This document shows positions 26,901 to 38,300 of a stretch of DNA of 64,000 bases, piece after piece (within the stretch, counting starts at the first letter, position 1; the number at the start of each line of letters is the position of its first letter). The notes under the pieces were generated by a model, which saw nothing but the letters and a program-made list of their open reading frames with translations, made no database searches and had not been told where the DNA came from. The translations under genes were made by a program, and so were the position numbers. The DNA comes from Gymnorhina tibicen (Eukaryota; Chordata; Aves; Passeriformes; Artamidae). The stretch spans positions 620,001-684,000 of the forward strand of contig VXAZ01007996.1 of the NCBI GenBank assembly GCA_013399875.1. The letters are read 5' to 3'.

Positions 26901-29269
26901 TAAGTGCAGATTGGATAAGGTACAAGAACAGAGGAAGTACTGAGCACTTTTTTTGTTTTCTTTTCAACAACTTGGTTATGGTTTTTTTTTAAAGATTCTT
27001 TTGCACACTCCATTACTTTGAGGATCATGAAGACCACCATTACCTCTCTTCAGATCACATTGAAAAATGCTGATTTCTTTTAATTGCAACTAACTTATCA
27101 TCAGTAAAAGTAGCAAAGATTTTGAAGGGTATGAGAAGGTACCTTCCTTAAGTTTGTGATAGCCATGTATCTTTCTGTCCAGAAGAGATTTTAAGAAGCC
27201 TTAGTATTTGGCATTTCGTTTAATTTCACAGGTCAGAAAGGAAGTAGTTGTTGACTTCCATTCTTTTTCTTCCAAAATTGAGGAAAAAAAAAAGTAAATT
27301 ATTTAAAAGCAATTAGTTGCATGCATATTGTTCTGGCAAGCCATTCTATCCCTTTCCTATGTAAATTTTGAGGCAGATGTGATTTATCTGTCTCGTTGAT
27401 ATGAAACAGGGGAAAACCAAGGCTGCCCTTCTAAACTGATGTAGGTTGCTTTCCATTCTAATTTTATTGTTATAGAAAAATAAGACCATTTCAAAATCAG
27501 TTTGAGTCAATAACAGAGTAATAGCATCCTGAAATGATATTATTATTTATTCATGCTTAGTTAAATATAACTGTAACATGAAATAGATGATTATCTGTTT
27601 TGGATATAATTTCATAATAAGGCCTTTGAAGGTCATTTGGACTACACAACTAATTAATGTTTTATTTCCAGCCTTCCTTAATTATTCTTGCCAGATGGTC
27701 CTTTATTTGTGTTATTGCTTGGAGTTTCCAGCTGAGGTTGTTTGATTGTTGAAGAAAAATATGTGATGGCACCATAAGATAACTGTAATTGAATTGTTAG
27801 GTATGTTAGAACATCCAAGCCTTCTGTCCCTGCTTTAGCCACATCTGGGAAATAAGTTTGTTAACAAAGTGCTTTGGCACCTCATTGAATACTTGATGTG
27901 ATATATGAAAATGTTTAGAGCAAACTCAATTAGCTTAAAAGCCTTTAGAAATAGAACTCTGGTAGCTTCTCATTCATTTATGAATTACAAAATCTTCTGG
28001 GTAAAATGCACAAATGGGTAAATTACCAGGTGGTTGGTTTTGTTTAGCCTTTTGTTTGGTGGTGTTTGTTGGCATCTGACTTTCTTTTCTCACATCTAGA
28101 CAATATTGCTTTTGTGTTTATAGCAGGGTATCTTTACATCAGACAAAATAATCTGATGAAAGCATAGTAATAGTCATAGTATTTGGATATTCGGTTAACT
28201 CTGGTAAATAACATCTCAGGAGTGCTGGTTTCTAAGAGGGTTAAATTCAACACTGGCAGATGCCCGATTTGGGACCAGGAATGTAAATACAGCATTTACA
28301 GTAAATGGTTTTGTTTTAATCAGTCATCAACATTGTTTGCATTGTGCTAGTCAATAAGTATCTCACTTGTTCTTTGAAAGTCCCATGGTGACATGTTCTA
28401 TATAGCAACAAATAAACATGTGTGCTCTAAAAAAGCAGAGGAAACAAGAGGAAAAATGGTGCATGATAGTACACAAATGCATAATTTGATTCCAAATACT
28501 TGTTTCATTTTTTCTCTCTCTTTTCAAACCATGGTTTTCACCATTTTTCTATAATCAATGCAAGGAGCAGTTTTGGGAAATGGAGATGAGTTTACAGAAG
28601 ATATTGAGTATGTTTTACAGATGTGTGTTGGGGTAGCTGGGAAGAAAGAACTGAGGTATTTGTGTGGGAAATTGCTTAATGGATAAATAAGAAACGAATT
28701 GACACAAAGGTTCAAGATCAGAAGGAAAACTTGGCTCATCTAGAAAGTGAAAAGTGAGATGTATCTTTGTTCCATTCACTGCAGTGTCCTTCAAGAGACT
28801 TGGGTAAAATGTTCTATTAAAAAAAGGTAAATCAACTAAAAATCAGAAATTACAAGAAAAAGCTTACCATAACAATGGGTAAGAGCTTGTTGAGTAAGAA
28901 TAGGTTGGAGAAATGACTTTTCTGTTGTTTGTTTTGTTTTGTATTTACTAGCATAATAGAAAATGCTTTGGAAGAAAACTATCATTCTGGGTGTGGAAAT
29001 TAGCTCCCAGAGTTGAAAATATGGATGTGCTATATCAAATTTCACCAATCTAGCACAGCATTTAGAAATATTGGTAAACTTTTGTGCTGCCTCTTGCTGT
29101 TGGAGTATGTGTTTAGCAGTACAGTGTACCTCCTTAGCAAAGCCTCACAAGTCATTTGAGGAGCAGTTCAGCTGAGCAGCAGAGAAATCCTCTCTGTCAG
29201 CTGGTCTCAGAGATGTGTGTTCTTGGCTTCTGAGTTCTCTGAATATAAAACTCTCTTCGGATGTTGGGG
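23953..29269. other. Non-coding sequence, no supported gene
   Basis: AT-rich unique DNA. A somewhat less AT-rich stretch lies at 26280-26700 but no frame stays open through it. The region 27480-27700 has clustered AT-rich factor-like sites (TGAAGGTCA, CTAATTAATG). The 94-codon frame at 25649-25933 has no recognisable feature. No repeat recognised. Confidence 0.65.
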
Positions 29270-29290
29270 AAGATGGGAAGCAGCTGCTGC

Positions 29291-29324
29291 CTTTCAGAGC
29301 ACAAATGTAGGGCTTTCAGAGCAC
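29291..29324 (+). repeat. 12-bp direct repeat
   Basis: CTTTCAGAGCAC occurs twice exactly, 22 bases apart, within the CpG-enriched stretch. The motif ATGGAGC also recurs just downstream (29338-29365). This may be a small local duplication. Confidence 0.6.
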
Positions 29325-29474
29325 GCTGCGTCTGCCATGGAGCGGGATGGAGCCCGACAATGGAGCCCAAAACACAATACAGATGCATCAAATTAAGGCT
29401 CTGCCCACTGGTGTCTGCTACATCCTCTGTAATTCAAGCGTTTTGTGCTTTAACTCGTTCGGTTGTTAAAATGT

Positions 29475-29702
29475 TATAAATATGCATTTGCTGAATTGCT
29501 GCTGTGAAAAATGGGACCCTGGAGCTGGTGGTAACATCTCCGCGGCGGTGGTGGAGTGAGTGGGCGCTTCTGTCAGCTGCAGGAGGTCTGCCCATTCATA
29601 TTTAAATCCGGTCCTTGTGCCAGAACAGAGAGGCAGACTGTTCACATGCTCGTCTTCTCCAGTGCTAAGCCTGCATGTCTCTGAGCCACCAACAACAGAC
29701 AG
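29475..29702 (+). promoter_or_regulatory. Candidate promoter and first exon
   Basis: A perfect TATAAATA lies at 29475-29482. About 55-100 bases downstream is a CpG-rich patch (CTCCGCGGCGG, GGGCGC), and at 29702/29703 there is a good donor, ACAG|GTGAAT. Start would be expected near 29505. Three ATG frames are present in the leader. The last (29675) encodes MSLSHQQQT and reaches the donor in phase 1, but its context is poor. The whole 29270-29660 stretch carries roughly a dozen CpGs, which stands out here. A TATA-containing alternative or lncRNA promoter is possible. None of this proves transcription. Confidence 0.18.
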
Positions 29703-31624
29703 GTGAATTTCTGTAATGACCAGTTAAACTCACCAGGAACTGCTTTTAGAAACTGGTTACCCAAATAAGCAAAATAGGTAAAGGAAGCAAGAGTACCAGG
29801 GGAATTTCACCTTAATAATTTAAAAAATCTTTTCAGTTTTAGCTTTCTTCTTTTTATCGGTTCACCATTTCTCTGCTTTCCACTTCATTCCCTTACTATA
29901 CAAACCAAATTACCCAAACAATATTGCATGGTATTTTTAAGTAAAAATTTTAGGACTGTATATGAACTTTTCACTCCTCTTCACTCTTTTTACCTGGTGT
30001 TGCAAAAAAATAAACTAAGGCCACTGCCCCCAAGTTCCATAAGCTGCCTTGTCATCCTTGTACTGAACTCTGCAGCTTTATGGACAGTCTTTTCCAAAGT
30101 CTCCCAAGAGGTTCTGCATTTTGCTGTTTCCACTCAGTGCAGCAGGAAGAAGGGTGGCCAGCTGGGAAGAGAGGCAAACCATGACAGAAGCGAGCTGACC
30201 TCTGGCTCCAGGATCTGTGTGAATGGGAGGCTGGTCCCAGACGGTCTCTTACCACAGCACGATATCCCAGTGTGAAATGCCAGCATGAAATTACTAATTA
30301 TCCTGCTTTTTAACTTCAGGATATGCTGCTGACTGTATATAGGACTACAGAGATATTTGCAGAAAGAGGTACTATCTTGCCACTGTGACATTAAATTGTA
30401 TCAGACTAATTTAGCAGTCTTTTTTAACACTTATTTTAATACCTCTGCCTTTTGTAGGGATTTATAAAAATGCTGTGCAGAAAAAAAAAAAGTTCCCAAG
30501 TAATAGATTAAGTGGTTTTTTTAACCTTATTGTGTAAACCTCTAAATTCTTTGACATTACATATGGTTTTTTGTGGTGTATAAGATCAATATTAGTGTTT
30601 CTTCTTGCCCACAATGCAAGATGTATTACTCAAGGTACATGACATACTACCTCACCAAAGCACCCGCTGAGATTTGTAGGTGGTGTTGGGTTACAGCTGT
30701 TTTTTTCCTGGAGGCTAAAATTGCCTAAATCTTGGCTCTCACTGTGCTGTTTTTTCCCTCATTATATATTTAAGAGGGTCAAATCATTCATCATTCTCAA
30801 TTACTGGGATATAATTCACTGTGTGCAATGTGAGCTACAGACCAGATGCCTGGAAATTCCTGCACTGACCAATAATCTTAGGTCCCAGTACACATTCTGT
30901 TTTTAATACAACAGTAACATGTTTGTTTCCTATTGAATTATTTGCAGAAGATGCATCCCCAATCAAAGCTTCGTCAGGCTGGTGGTTATCAGAATGGGAC
31001 ACAATCAGGGAGACTCAGAGCAATATAAACATTCTGAGCTCTGTTCCTTTTAACAGCCCATAAAATGCCAATAACATTTAAACATTTAAAAGGAATAACT
31101 TGATTTTATTAAAGGGCAGGATCTGTCTTGGAAACTTGAGGCTGCAGGGCATTTAAATGAATGTCTCATAGTGGACTGGAAGTCCTGCCCTCTACTACTA
31201 CAAGTACTAGGAAATAGGTGCATTCATTTTATAAGTGTTTCAGCTTGTCTATATTCTCCTCTGCTGTTGTTGCATAAAGTAATTTATTCTTCATGGTGTC
31301 ATGCAGTAAATTCATTAGAGCTAAGGTACAGACATCACACAAAATTCAAAACAATCTGTGTGTGAACAGCCTGTTCTGGTTTTGAATTTTTTTTGTTTGC
31401 TGTACTTTCACATATTTTGAGCTAATTCTTGAATCGTGGCAAAAAATACGAGGTACTAAAGGAGTTTAAAGGCTGGGACTTTCTTCAGACAATGAAGTCT
31501 CAGTGTCTGGGATTCTCAAGTGGTCAACATTCACAGCATTTTGGTTTTTTTAAATATGAATCTGCTATGAAGCATCAGCTCAGTTTGTGTCCAACAGAGC
31601 TTTTAAACTGGATGGTATTTGAAA
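29703..31624. other. Non-coding sequence, no supported gene
   Basis: Mostly AT-rich. A balanced-composition patch at 30020-30270 has overlapping open frames on both strands (29928-30275 plus, 30052-30255 minus) but no recognisable protein. An A run lies at 30480-30491. Confidence 0.6.
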
Positions 31625-32173
31625 TGCTAAGAGGGAAGGTGTTCTGTTGGGTAAGGCCCCGCCTTGAGTGCTGTGTTTGGTTTTGGGCCCCACATTTCTG
31701 AATACACATTGAGGTGCTGGAACATGTCCAGAGAAGGGCAACAGAGCTGGGGAAGGGTCTGGAGCACAAGTCTGATGAGTGGCTAGGGAAGCTGGGGGTC
31801 TTTAGGCTGGAGAAAAGGAGGCTCAGGGGGGACCTGATTGCTCTGTGCAACTCCCTGACAGGAGGGTGGAGTGAGGTTTGGGGATTGGTCTCTTCTGCTA
31901 TGTCTTAAGCAAAGGGATGAGAGGAAATGGCCTTGAGTTTTACCAGGGAAAGTTCAGATTAGATATTATGAAGGTTTTTTTCCCTGAATGGGAAGTCAGA
32001 CATTGGGATAAGTTGACCAGGGTGGGGGTGTAGTCACTGTGTCTGGAAGTGTTCAAGAGGTGTCTGGATGTGGCACTTGGAGATGTGGTTTAGGGATAAT
32101 TATGGCAGTGCTGGCTTGATGTTTGCCTTAAATGATCTTTAAGAGCTTGTCCAGCCTTGATGATTCTGTGATA
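31625..32173 (+). mobile_element. CR1 LINE, 5'-truncated 3' portion
   Basis: The segment encodes the C-terminal end of the CR1 ORF2 (endonuclease-reverse transcriptase) protein and continues into the 3' end. Recognisable pieces in one frame are RPRLECCVWFWAPHF, then [20 protein letters not shown], then [13 protein letters not shown]. The frame is broken by a TGA at 31699-31701 and closes at 31906-31908. Downstream nucleotide sequence follows the CR1 pattern (GATTAGATATTATGAAGG, then GATGATTCTGTGAT at the end). The element is a dead 5'-truncated copy, as most CR1 copies are. CR1 moves by target-primed reverse transcription and usually leaves short 3' repeats rather than poly(A). It fixes the window as sauropsid, most likely avian. 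Confidence 0.93.
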
Positions 32174-32284
32174 AGATTATGATGGTGTGGGAATCCATAC
32201 TACTTCTTCAGCTCAGCACACCAGTGACCTCATTTAGCCCAGTTTTCTGGAGATGTAGTGTCAGAGATGTATTTTAAGGATTGA

Positions 32285-32690
32285 TGGGAAGGTTTCAATG
32301 GCTGAAGTTTTTGGGTAGCCTAAGGGATAGTGTAGGGGAAGGTGCAAATGGGCTTCTAATTTCAGAAAGCAGCATTAATGATTCAGTACCCATAATGATA
32401 ACATATGAGAAGTGCTAGATAGGAGAGAATAAATTTCAAGGGGTTTTGAAACTGAAGGCGAGTAAAAGGTGTTTGATACAATGGGAAACTGAGGAACCAG
32501 GGAAAGGATGTTAAATAAAAGATGATATGATCAAAGCGATGACAAGGTAATGATCTCTCTAGAAATGCCTTGAATAGATCTAAGTGGGTCAGGATTGCAT
32601 TTGTTAAGGTGGGTGAGAGAGCTGCAGTGGTCGAATTGAAAGCTGCTGACCACATTAGCGAGAAACAGAATTGTGAGAGTTGTTAAATAT
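32285..32690 (+). repeat. Old interspersed repeat, family not named
   Basis: The phrasing of this segment (ATGATATGATCAAAGCGATG, then AGATCTAAGTGGGTCAGGAT, GCATTTGTTAAGG, GCTGCAGTGGTCGAA, AAAGCTGCTGACCACATTAG) resembles a degenerate repeat that I associate with turtle, crocodile and bird genomes. I cannot name the family with confidence. No coding frame is evident. It starts just over 100 bases after the CR1 copy. Confidence 0.4.
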
Positions 32691-35204
32691 GCTCACACAG
32701 TTCTTTGGTTGCATTTTAATCTGTGTTGTTGGTATTTGCAAAGCTAGAACTGAGCTCAACTAATTGTTCCAGTCCTTTTTAATTACTGTTCTGTGAAATA
32801 CTGAAATTGCCAATTTTGTTGTTGTTCATTGACACTCTTAGAAATGGAGAAGAAATTTACTTGGGTCAGCCCAAGTGGTTTTTTTTCTCTTGGATTCTTA
32901 CTTTTATAAACTATCACGGGAAATTAAATGCCAAGTTTAACATGACATGTATTTTTAATAGAAGCAAAGAAAACTTGAAAATGAAAAATTAGAATCTTAC
33001 ACTTCAATGCAATTCACTGTCTAGAAGAGGTGTTTTTATTAAGTCGTGTGCCTTTTTTAATTTTTAAGACACTGATGCATGAGTAAGATAGAAAACCACA
33101 ATTAGAATTATTCCTTTGTCTTATCTGGAGCAGCATGCCCTGACTGCTAAGTTAGTACTTTCTGGACCATCACACCCTGTGAGCCTGTCTTGTTAATGGT
33201 TCTCACTGGGGGTAAATGTTATCTGGATCAAATAGCAGCAGATGATGCTGCCCTCAGCAGCAGGCAGTGATGTGAAGTTCCTTCTTTTTTTTTTGTCAAA
33301 CAATAAATTAATTATAGATATGAATGGCTTAAAGAGAAGACAGAACGAAATCTCAAGCTAGCCCAAATATAAAGCAGAAAAAAAATTTCAGAAAGCAGCT
33401 GGGAAAATTATGGGTTGATTGTGTAGCAGGTTTCTTTGTGTTTTGTTGTGTTTTTAAATTTAAAATCGGTGATGGCTGAGAGGCTCCTCTAGAAGTTCAT
33501 GTAGAACAGGAGCTGGATTCTGGTGTTTTGACTTGCCCTGTAGAGAAATTTGCATTTTTTTGTAAAATACAAAGGAAATATGTATGTTTTTTAAAGAAGG
33601 TTTTATGGCCAAGTTCATGAATATGAATGAGCCTTGTGAAGTTCGTTTCCATATATGAGGAAAATTCAATTAAACAGAAATGGAAGAACTTGAGTTGCTT
33701 TTGAACATGACAGTATGTCATGTGACATTTTGGCTCAATGTCTAGTTTCCAGTTGTCACATAAAGATGATTATTTGCAGACAGCTCTTGTTCCCCCTGGC
33801 CTGTATAATTTCCGTCATATGAGTGTGGTGCTTTGACTTTATTTAGTTTAAGTAAACCATGTATGGAACAGCACAGCCTTTCCCCATCCTCCTGCTGCAG
33901 CCTCTGCATGTTTTTCTGTCTCAGCTACACTAGAACTTTAAATATTTCCAAGTATCTGAAGGAAATTTGATGATGTAAATGCTATCAGGACTGGATAGTG
34001 ATGATTTAGAAGAAATGAAGTCATATTCCATTCAGATAGTAAGCGTGATATCAAAAAAACCCAAACCCTCAGTTTTTGGTTGCGTAGTCAATACCTCTCC
34101 CAATAGTTGTTCTGTATTTTCTCCCCCTTTAGTGGCAGATCATGTGGTTTATAAAAAGACATAAATTCTTTTATAGTAGCTGTTAGTGTTCAAATAGAAA
34201 TCAAACCCCTGAGACTGCAGTGGGCTTCGCTGGGAGATGTACAAGAGGAAGGATGCATCAAATTGAATGAGGACTTCAGGTTTTCTTTGGGAAAGCTGTG
34301 ATGAGTTCACCCGTGGGTTGTTTTTTCTAAATAGTGTATAATAAAAATCAGACTTGTTTATGTTAATATCTGTAATATTGAAATGAACTTTGAACATTAC
34401 CCTGATCTAATGTTACATTTAACTGTTATATTTAACCTGGGATCTGATGGAGAAAAAGAGGAGTATTATAGCAATGTAAATTCCATTTCTTCAGTTATCA
34501 GGGGTCTCTGATTAATCTTAAATACCAATGGAAGTGCCGTCACTCGCTTGAAGTAATTTCATATCATATATAAAATACTTTTGCATGATTATTTCAAAGG
34601 TTTGGCAATGTGCATTAAGCATACTTGTAAAAATAACTTCATTTGTAAGAGAATAGTATAAGTTTTCCACTTAAACCAGAATGAGAAATGATACAATTAT
34701 GTTTGCAATGAATAAAAAAAGAGTTTTGCTTCTCAATTTGAAAATGAGTTATGTGCATTTCAATGTTACTTGTATTTGTTTTAAGACTTATGAGGAAATT
34801 TATGACAATGACTATAGTAATGAATAACCACTTTATATGAATGCACATAAAATTCCTTAAAGTATTGTAATTAAACATTTAAAGGAACACTCTTTTTGCT
34901 CAATCTTTTGCATATCACATGGATAGAGTAATTAATGAACAAGGAAGTTGGTAATTGAATCATATGATCCCTATCTGAAGCTTTATAAGCTGTAGCCTTA
35001 GGTACAAGATACCCCAAACATTCTCTTCCTAAAGCAATGAAATTGATACCATTGTGTTGTGAGCCAGCCTTATCATGAATTTTCTGAGATCTGGAAAGAC
35101 TGAAGTCCTTAAAAAAGTTCAGCTAGTCACATGCTTCTAGAGAAGGGAGGTATCTCCTGCACCAGTGATCAGATTAAACTTTTCATCTTCTGTAACAAGT
35201 AAAG
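32691..35204. other. Non-coding sequence, no supported gene
   Basis: AT-rich unique DNA. Short T runs occur (32879-32887 and 33284-33293). Open frames at 33460-33721 minus, 33979-34164 plus and 34149-34397 minus have no domain signature. Confidence 0.65.
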
Positions 35205-35385
35205 GGATACTGTGGATATGGAAGAAGTAGATATGGAACATATTCTCTTCAGGAAACAGTCAAATAAAGCTGGAGGAGGCAGCAGCTACATTGTAAAAGA
35301 GGATCATAGTCTTGGAAAACTGGAGAAATGTGTTGATGCTGACATGTAGTGAATATCAAACTGATTATGATTCAAAAGTTAAGAT
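35205..35385 (+). mobile_element. Possible decayed CR1/L3 reverse-transcriptase fragment
   Basis: Along one frame (35206-35346) the order of residues follows the part of CR1/L3 reverse transcriptase around the catalytic box: an acidic run, a hydrophobic stretch, F-x-x-x, a K-x-GGG segment, then LGKLEKCVDADM where the family has a D-K-LEKW-like segment. The catalytic aspartates of the usual F/YADD box are replaced (FRKQ here), so no activity is expected. The frame is nonetheless open for 48 codons, with stops on both sides, which is unusual for a very old copy. A short unrelated open frame is the alternative. Confidence 0.35.
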
Positions 35386-38300
35386 GGGGGGATGCAGAAA
35401 GCAAAATCTGTATTGACAAATAAGACCTGTAAAGGGTTTGAAGTACTTTATCCACTGTGCTTGATTTGAGCCATGTTTCGTGAGACTCCTATGTTAACTT
35501 TTGAGCCCTGCAATTCAGAGTGCAATCTGGTTTTAGGGAATCCAGAGAACAATATTACATGAAATATCTTCCATGGTGTTTTTTATAATCCATGACTGTG
35601 TGTCAGATGTCCTTAGAAAAACAGGGTCATCAATCCGGATCGTGCTGTTCTGAAGCAGTGACCTATTCAGGAGACACAACCATAGTAATTGTTCTTCCTA
35701 TTATCTAGCCATGGTCCAGACTGGGTTACACTGTTTTCTTTAAATGAACACCCTTCGTTTCTCTTTGAGATTTTAAGGGTAATTTTGAAAGGATTTTCTT
35801 TCCCCCTGCCTCAAGGGTCTGGTGGAACCTATCATATACAACATGTGATGTCACCAGGAAAGAGAGCATACAGTGTAGACTCTGCTGTCATCAGTGTGCT
35901 GATGACCTGGGGCTGTGGGATTTCTTTTCATTAAACTTAATCAGTAAAAAGTCTCCTTTGTCTCTGCCTTCACATAGTGTCTGTGAAATTGGATTTGGGT
36001 GACAATGAGCTGGTTAATGCTCTGTCTAGGAAAGGCAGGCTTTGCCTGTTTGGGAATTTGAGATCCATTCTTATCTGTAAGGAGCTTCACAAAAGATTCA
36101 GTTTGTTCACTGGTTAGAGATCTAATAGGCTTGGTGGAAAAGAATGGAGTTTTGACACCCTTTTGGGTAGTTTTCTGAAACTTTTACACTGGAATTTGTA
36201 CTTTGCCATACTAATACAAGTTTGTGTACCTGCTCATTGGTTACTGCAAGGACCTTACTTGTTGTTTTCCCTGAAGCCAGAGGGATCACTCAGTTGTTGC
36301 TGCACAGGCGGAGTGCAACCATGTGGCTGTCACACAGGTTAAGGTGGTGTTTGACACTGAGTCTTCGTGCAGCCTCTGGGCTTTTCAGGTTTTTTTGTGT
36401 GTTTTTTTTCTGTAGAAGTACAGGGTCTGCAGTGAATCCTTAGGTCTTACATGACTTTGGTCCTGTTATCTACACAGATCTTTTCGTAGCCTGTTGATTC
36501 TCCTGGCTCTACTTTAAACATCTTTGTTGTGGCAAGGGAATGTTCTCAGTGGAAGAATGATCATCTTCTAAGACATAAATCATAATCTATCTTCCCCCTT
36601 TTTAAGATAAGGCTGCTCTTTCCCTTTAACTCCTACATAAAAGGCTGTTTTTTCTTTAATATTTTGTGTGTATTTCCCTCAGGAAAACAGTTTGTAGTAG
36701 GCCTGGATGTTGTAGGTTTTTTGTTTTATTTTCGAAAGGGTCTTTATCTCATATTTTGCTACAACAGTTTTTAATAAAGTGTTAAGATACTTTTTACTTG
36801 CTTTGCTCTGTCAGCAGAATAGCTGGGAGGCATCCAGATTTACATCTTGTAGTTCTAACCTCATCGAAAGTAAAAAGCATCCAAAACTATACAGGTAATC
36901 TGTGCTATTATTTTTAGTGATGTTCTGAAGTGACATGAAATCAACATTTCCTAACTGGACATCACAACCTTTTTTTCCCTCTAGAACAAATTCTATTTGA
37001 ATGAGCAGAGTATCTCCAAAAACACAAGTGAGCTGCAGTAGCACCAGGCCTAAATCTGCTCACGTGGTAAAATGAAATGAGTAATTTGGCCTTAACTAAG
37101 TCAGCCATGAGAGCAAATTAGTGGGTCGTATTATATTATTTTTTTTCTTCCATGTGGTATCTTGGGCTCTGCCTTTCCATAATCCACCTGGGCTGCATGT
37201 GGCTGTTGCTCCTATTAAGAACAGGCTTTTCTTTAGATTTTTTAAATTGTACTTTTAAAGTACAGATCCCAGCTCAAGATGAAGATATTATTGAGCACAG
37301 AAGATTAAGTTTCAGGCTTACAATGCATGTAATTTAAATTTACATGGACTTAAAGACTTCAATACAAATTCTGTACTGCACTGAGGATGTGCAGCGTGGA
37401 AAGGAGTTACTGTGAGGATAACAGTTTGCATTCCCAGTTCCTGCAAACTTGTGGTTGCATCATGCACATACAGGGCAAATAGGAAGCAAGAAGATAATAG
37501 ATGAGCTACTTATTTTAGTAGCTACGACCCAATTCCTACCTGCTTTTTAATATTTAGATATTTGAAGAAATATTGGAAGTAGAAGTGTACTGTGTTTTAT
37601 TTTAAGGTCATAGAACCTTCAGCTACTGGAATTTATCAGAAAAGGGGAGATCTGTTTTGTTCCAATCCGTGTTGTTTGGAAGGGATAGGCACCATCAGGA
37701 ATGCGTACAAAATAGAGATTGATCTGTAGACAAATAATTGTCTTCTTTCACTACAATGAAGGAGACAGCTTTAAGATAGACAGAAATAAGGGCACCAAGA
37801 TGTGTGAGTGAACTATCATCCTGTAATTTAATTTAGTGTAGTCAAATATTAAGTGTTGAATGAAAGCTGACACAGCATAGATTTATCAAGTGAGGCAGCA
37901 AAGTACATCACAGATTATTTCTTTGAAGCTAATAGGATTTCCTTCATGTATACTTTCGTATTAAACTATTTAATTTTAAATAACCTGCATTTCTGTGCTG
38001 GTCTTGCTGTTCAGCCACCTGGTTTGCAAGATATCAATCTTCTCTTTAAAATTAGTCAACAGTTTTATCAAATATTTACAAAATATTTACTTTATAAAAT
38101 TACTAAACTTTATTTTGAAATATGATTTTAATGTTTATTTTAATGCTTAGTTTTGTAATTAATTTGTAAATATTTAACACTACAATTTGATAAAAATACT
38201 TGGTAGCACCTAATTTCACTACAACACATCACTGTTTGTGCTACTCCTTGCTGGTCTGGCATTCTGTGAGATAATATACTTCTAGAAATAAGTTTTCACT

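Noticed and set aside
32482..32497. GGGAAACTGAGG, a phrase typical of mammalian MIR/L2 elements
   Set aside because: Too short, and it sits inside a different old repeat in a genome whose other repeats are avian-type.
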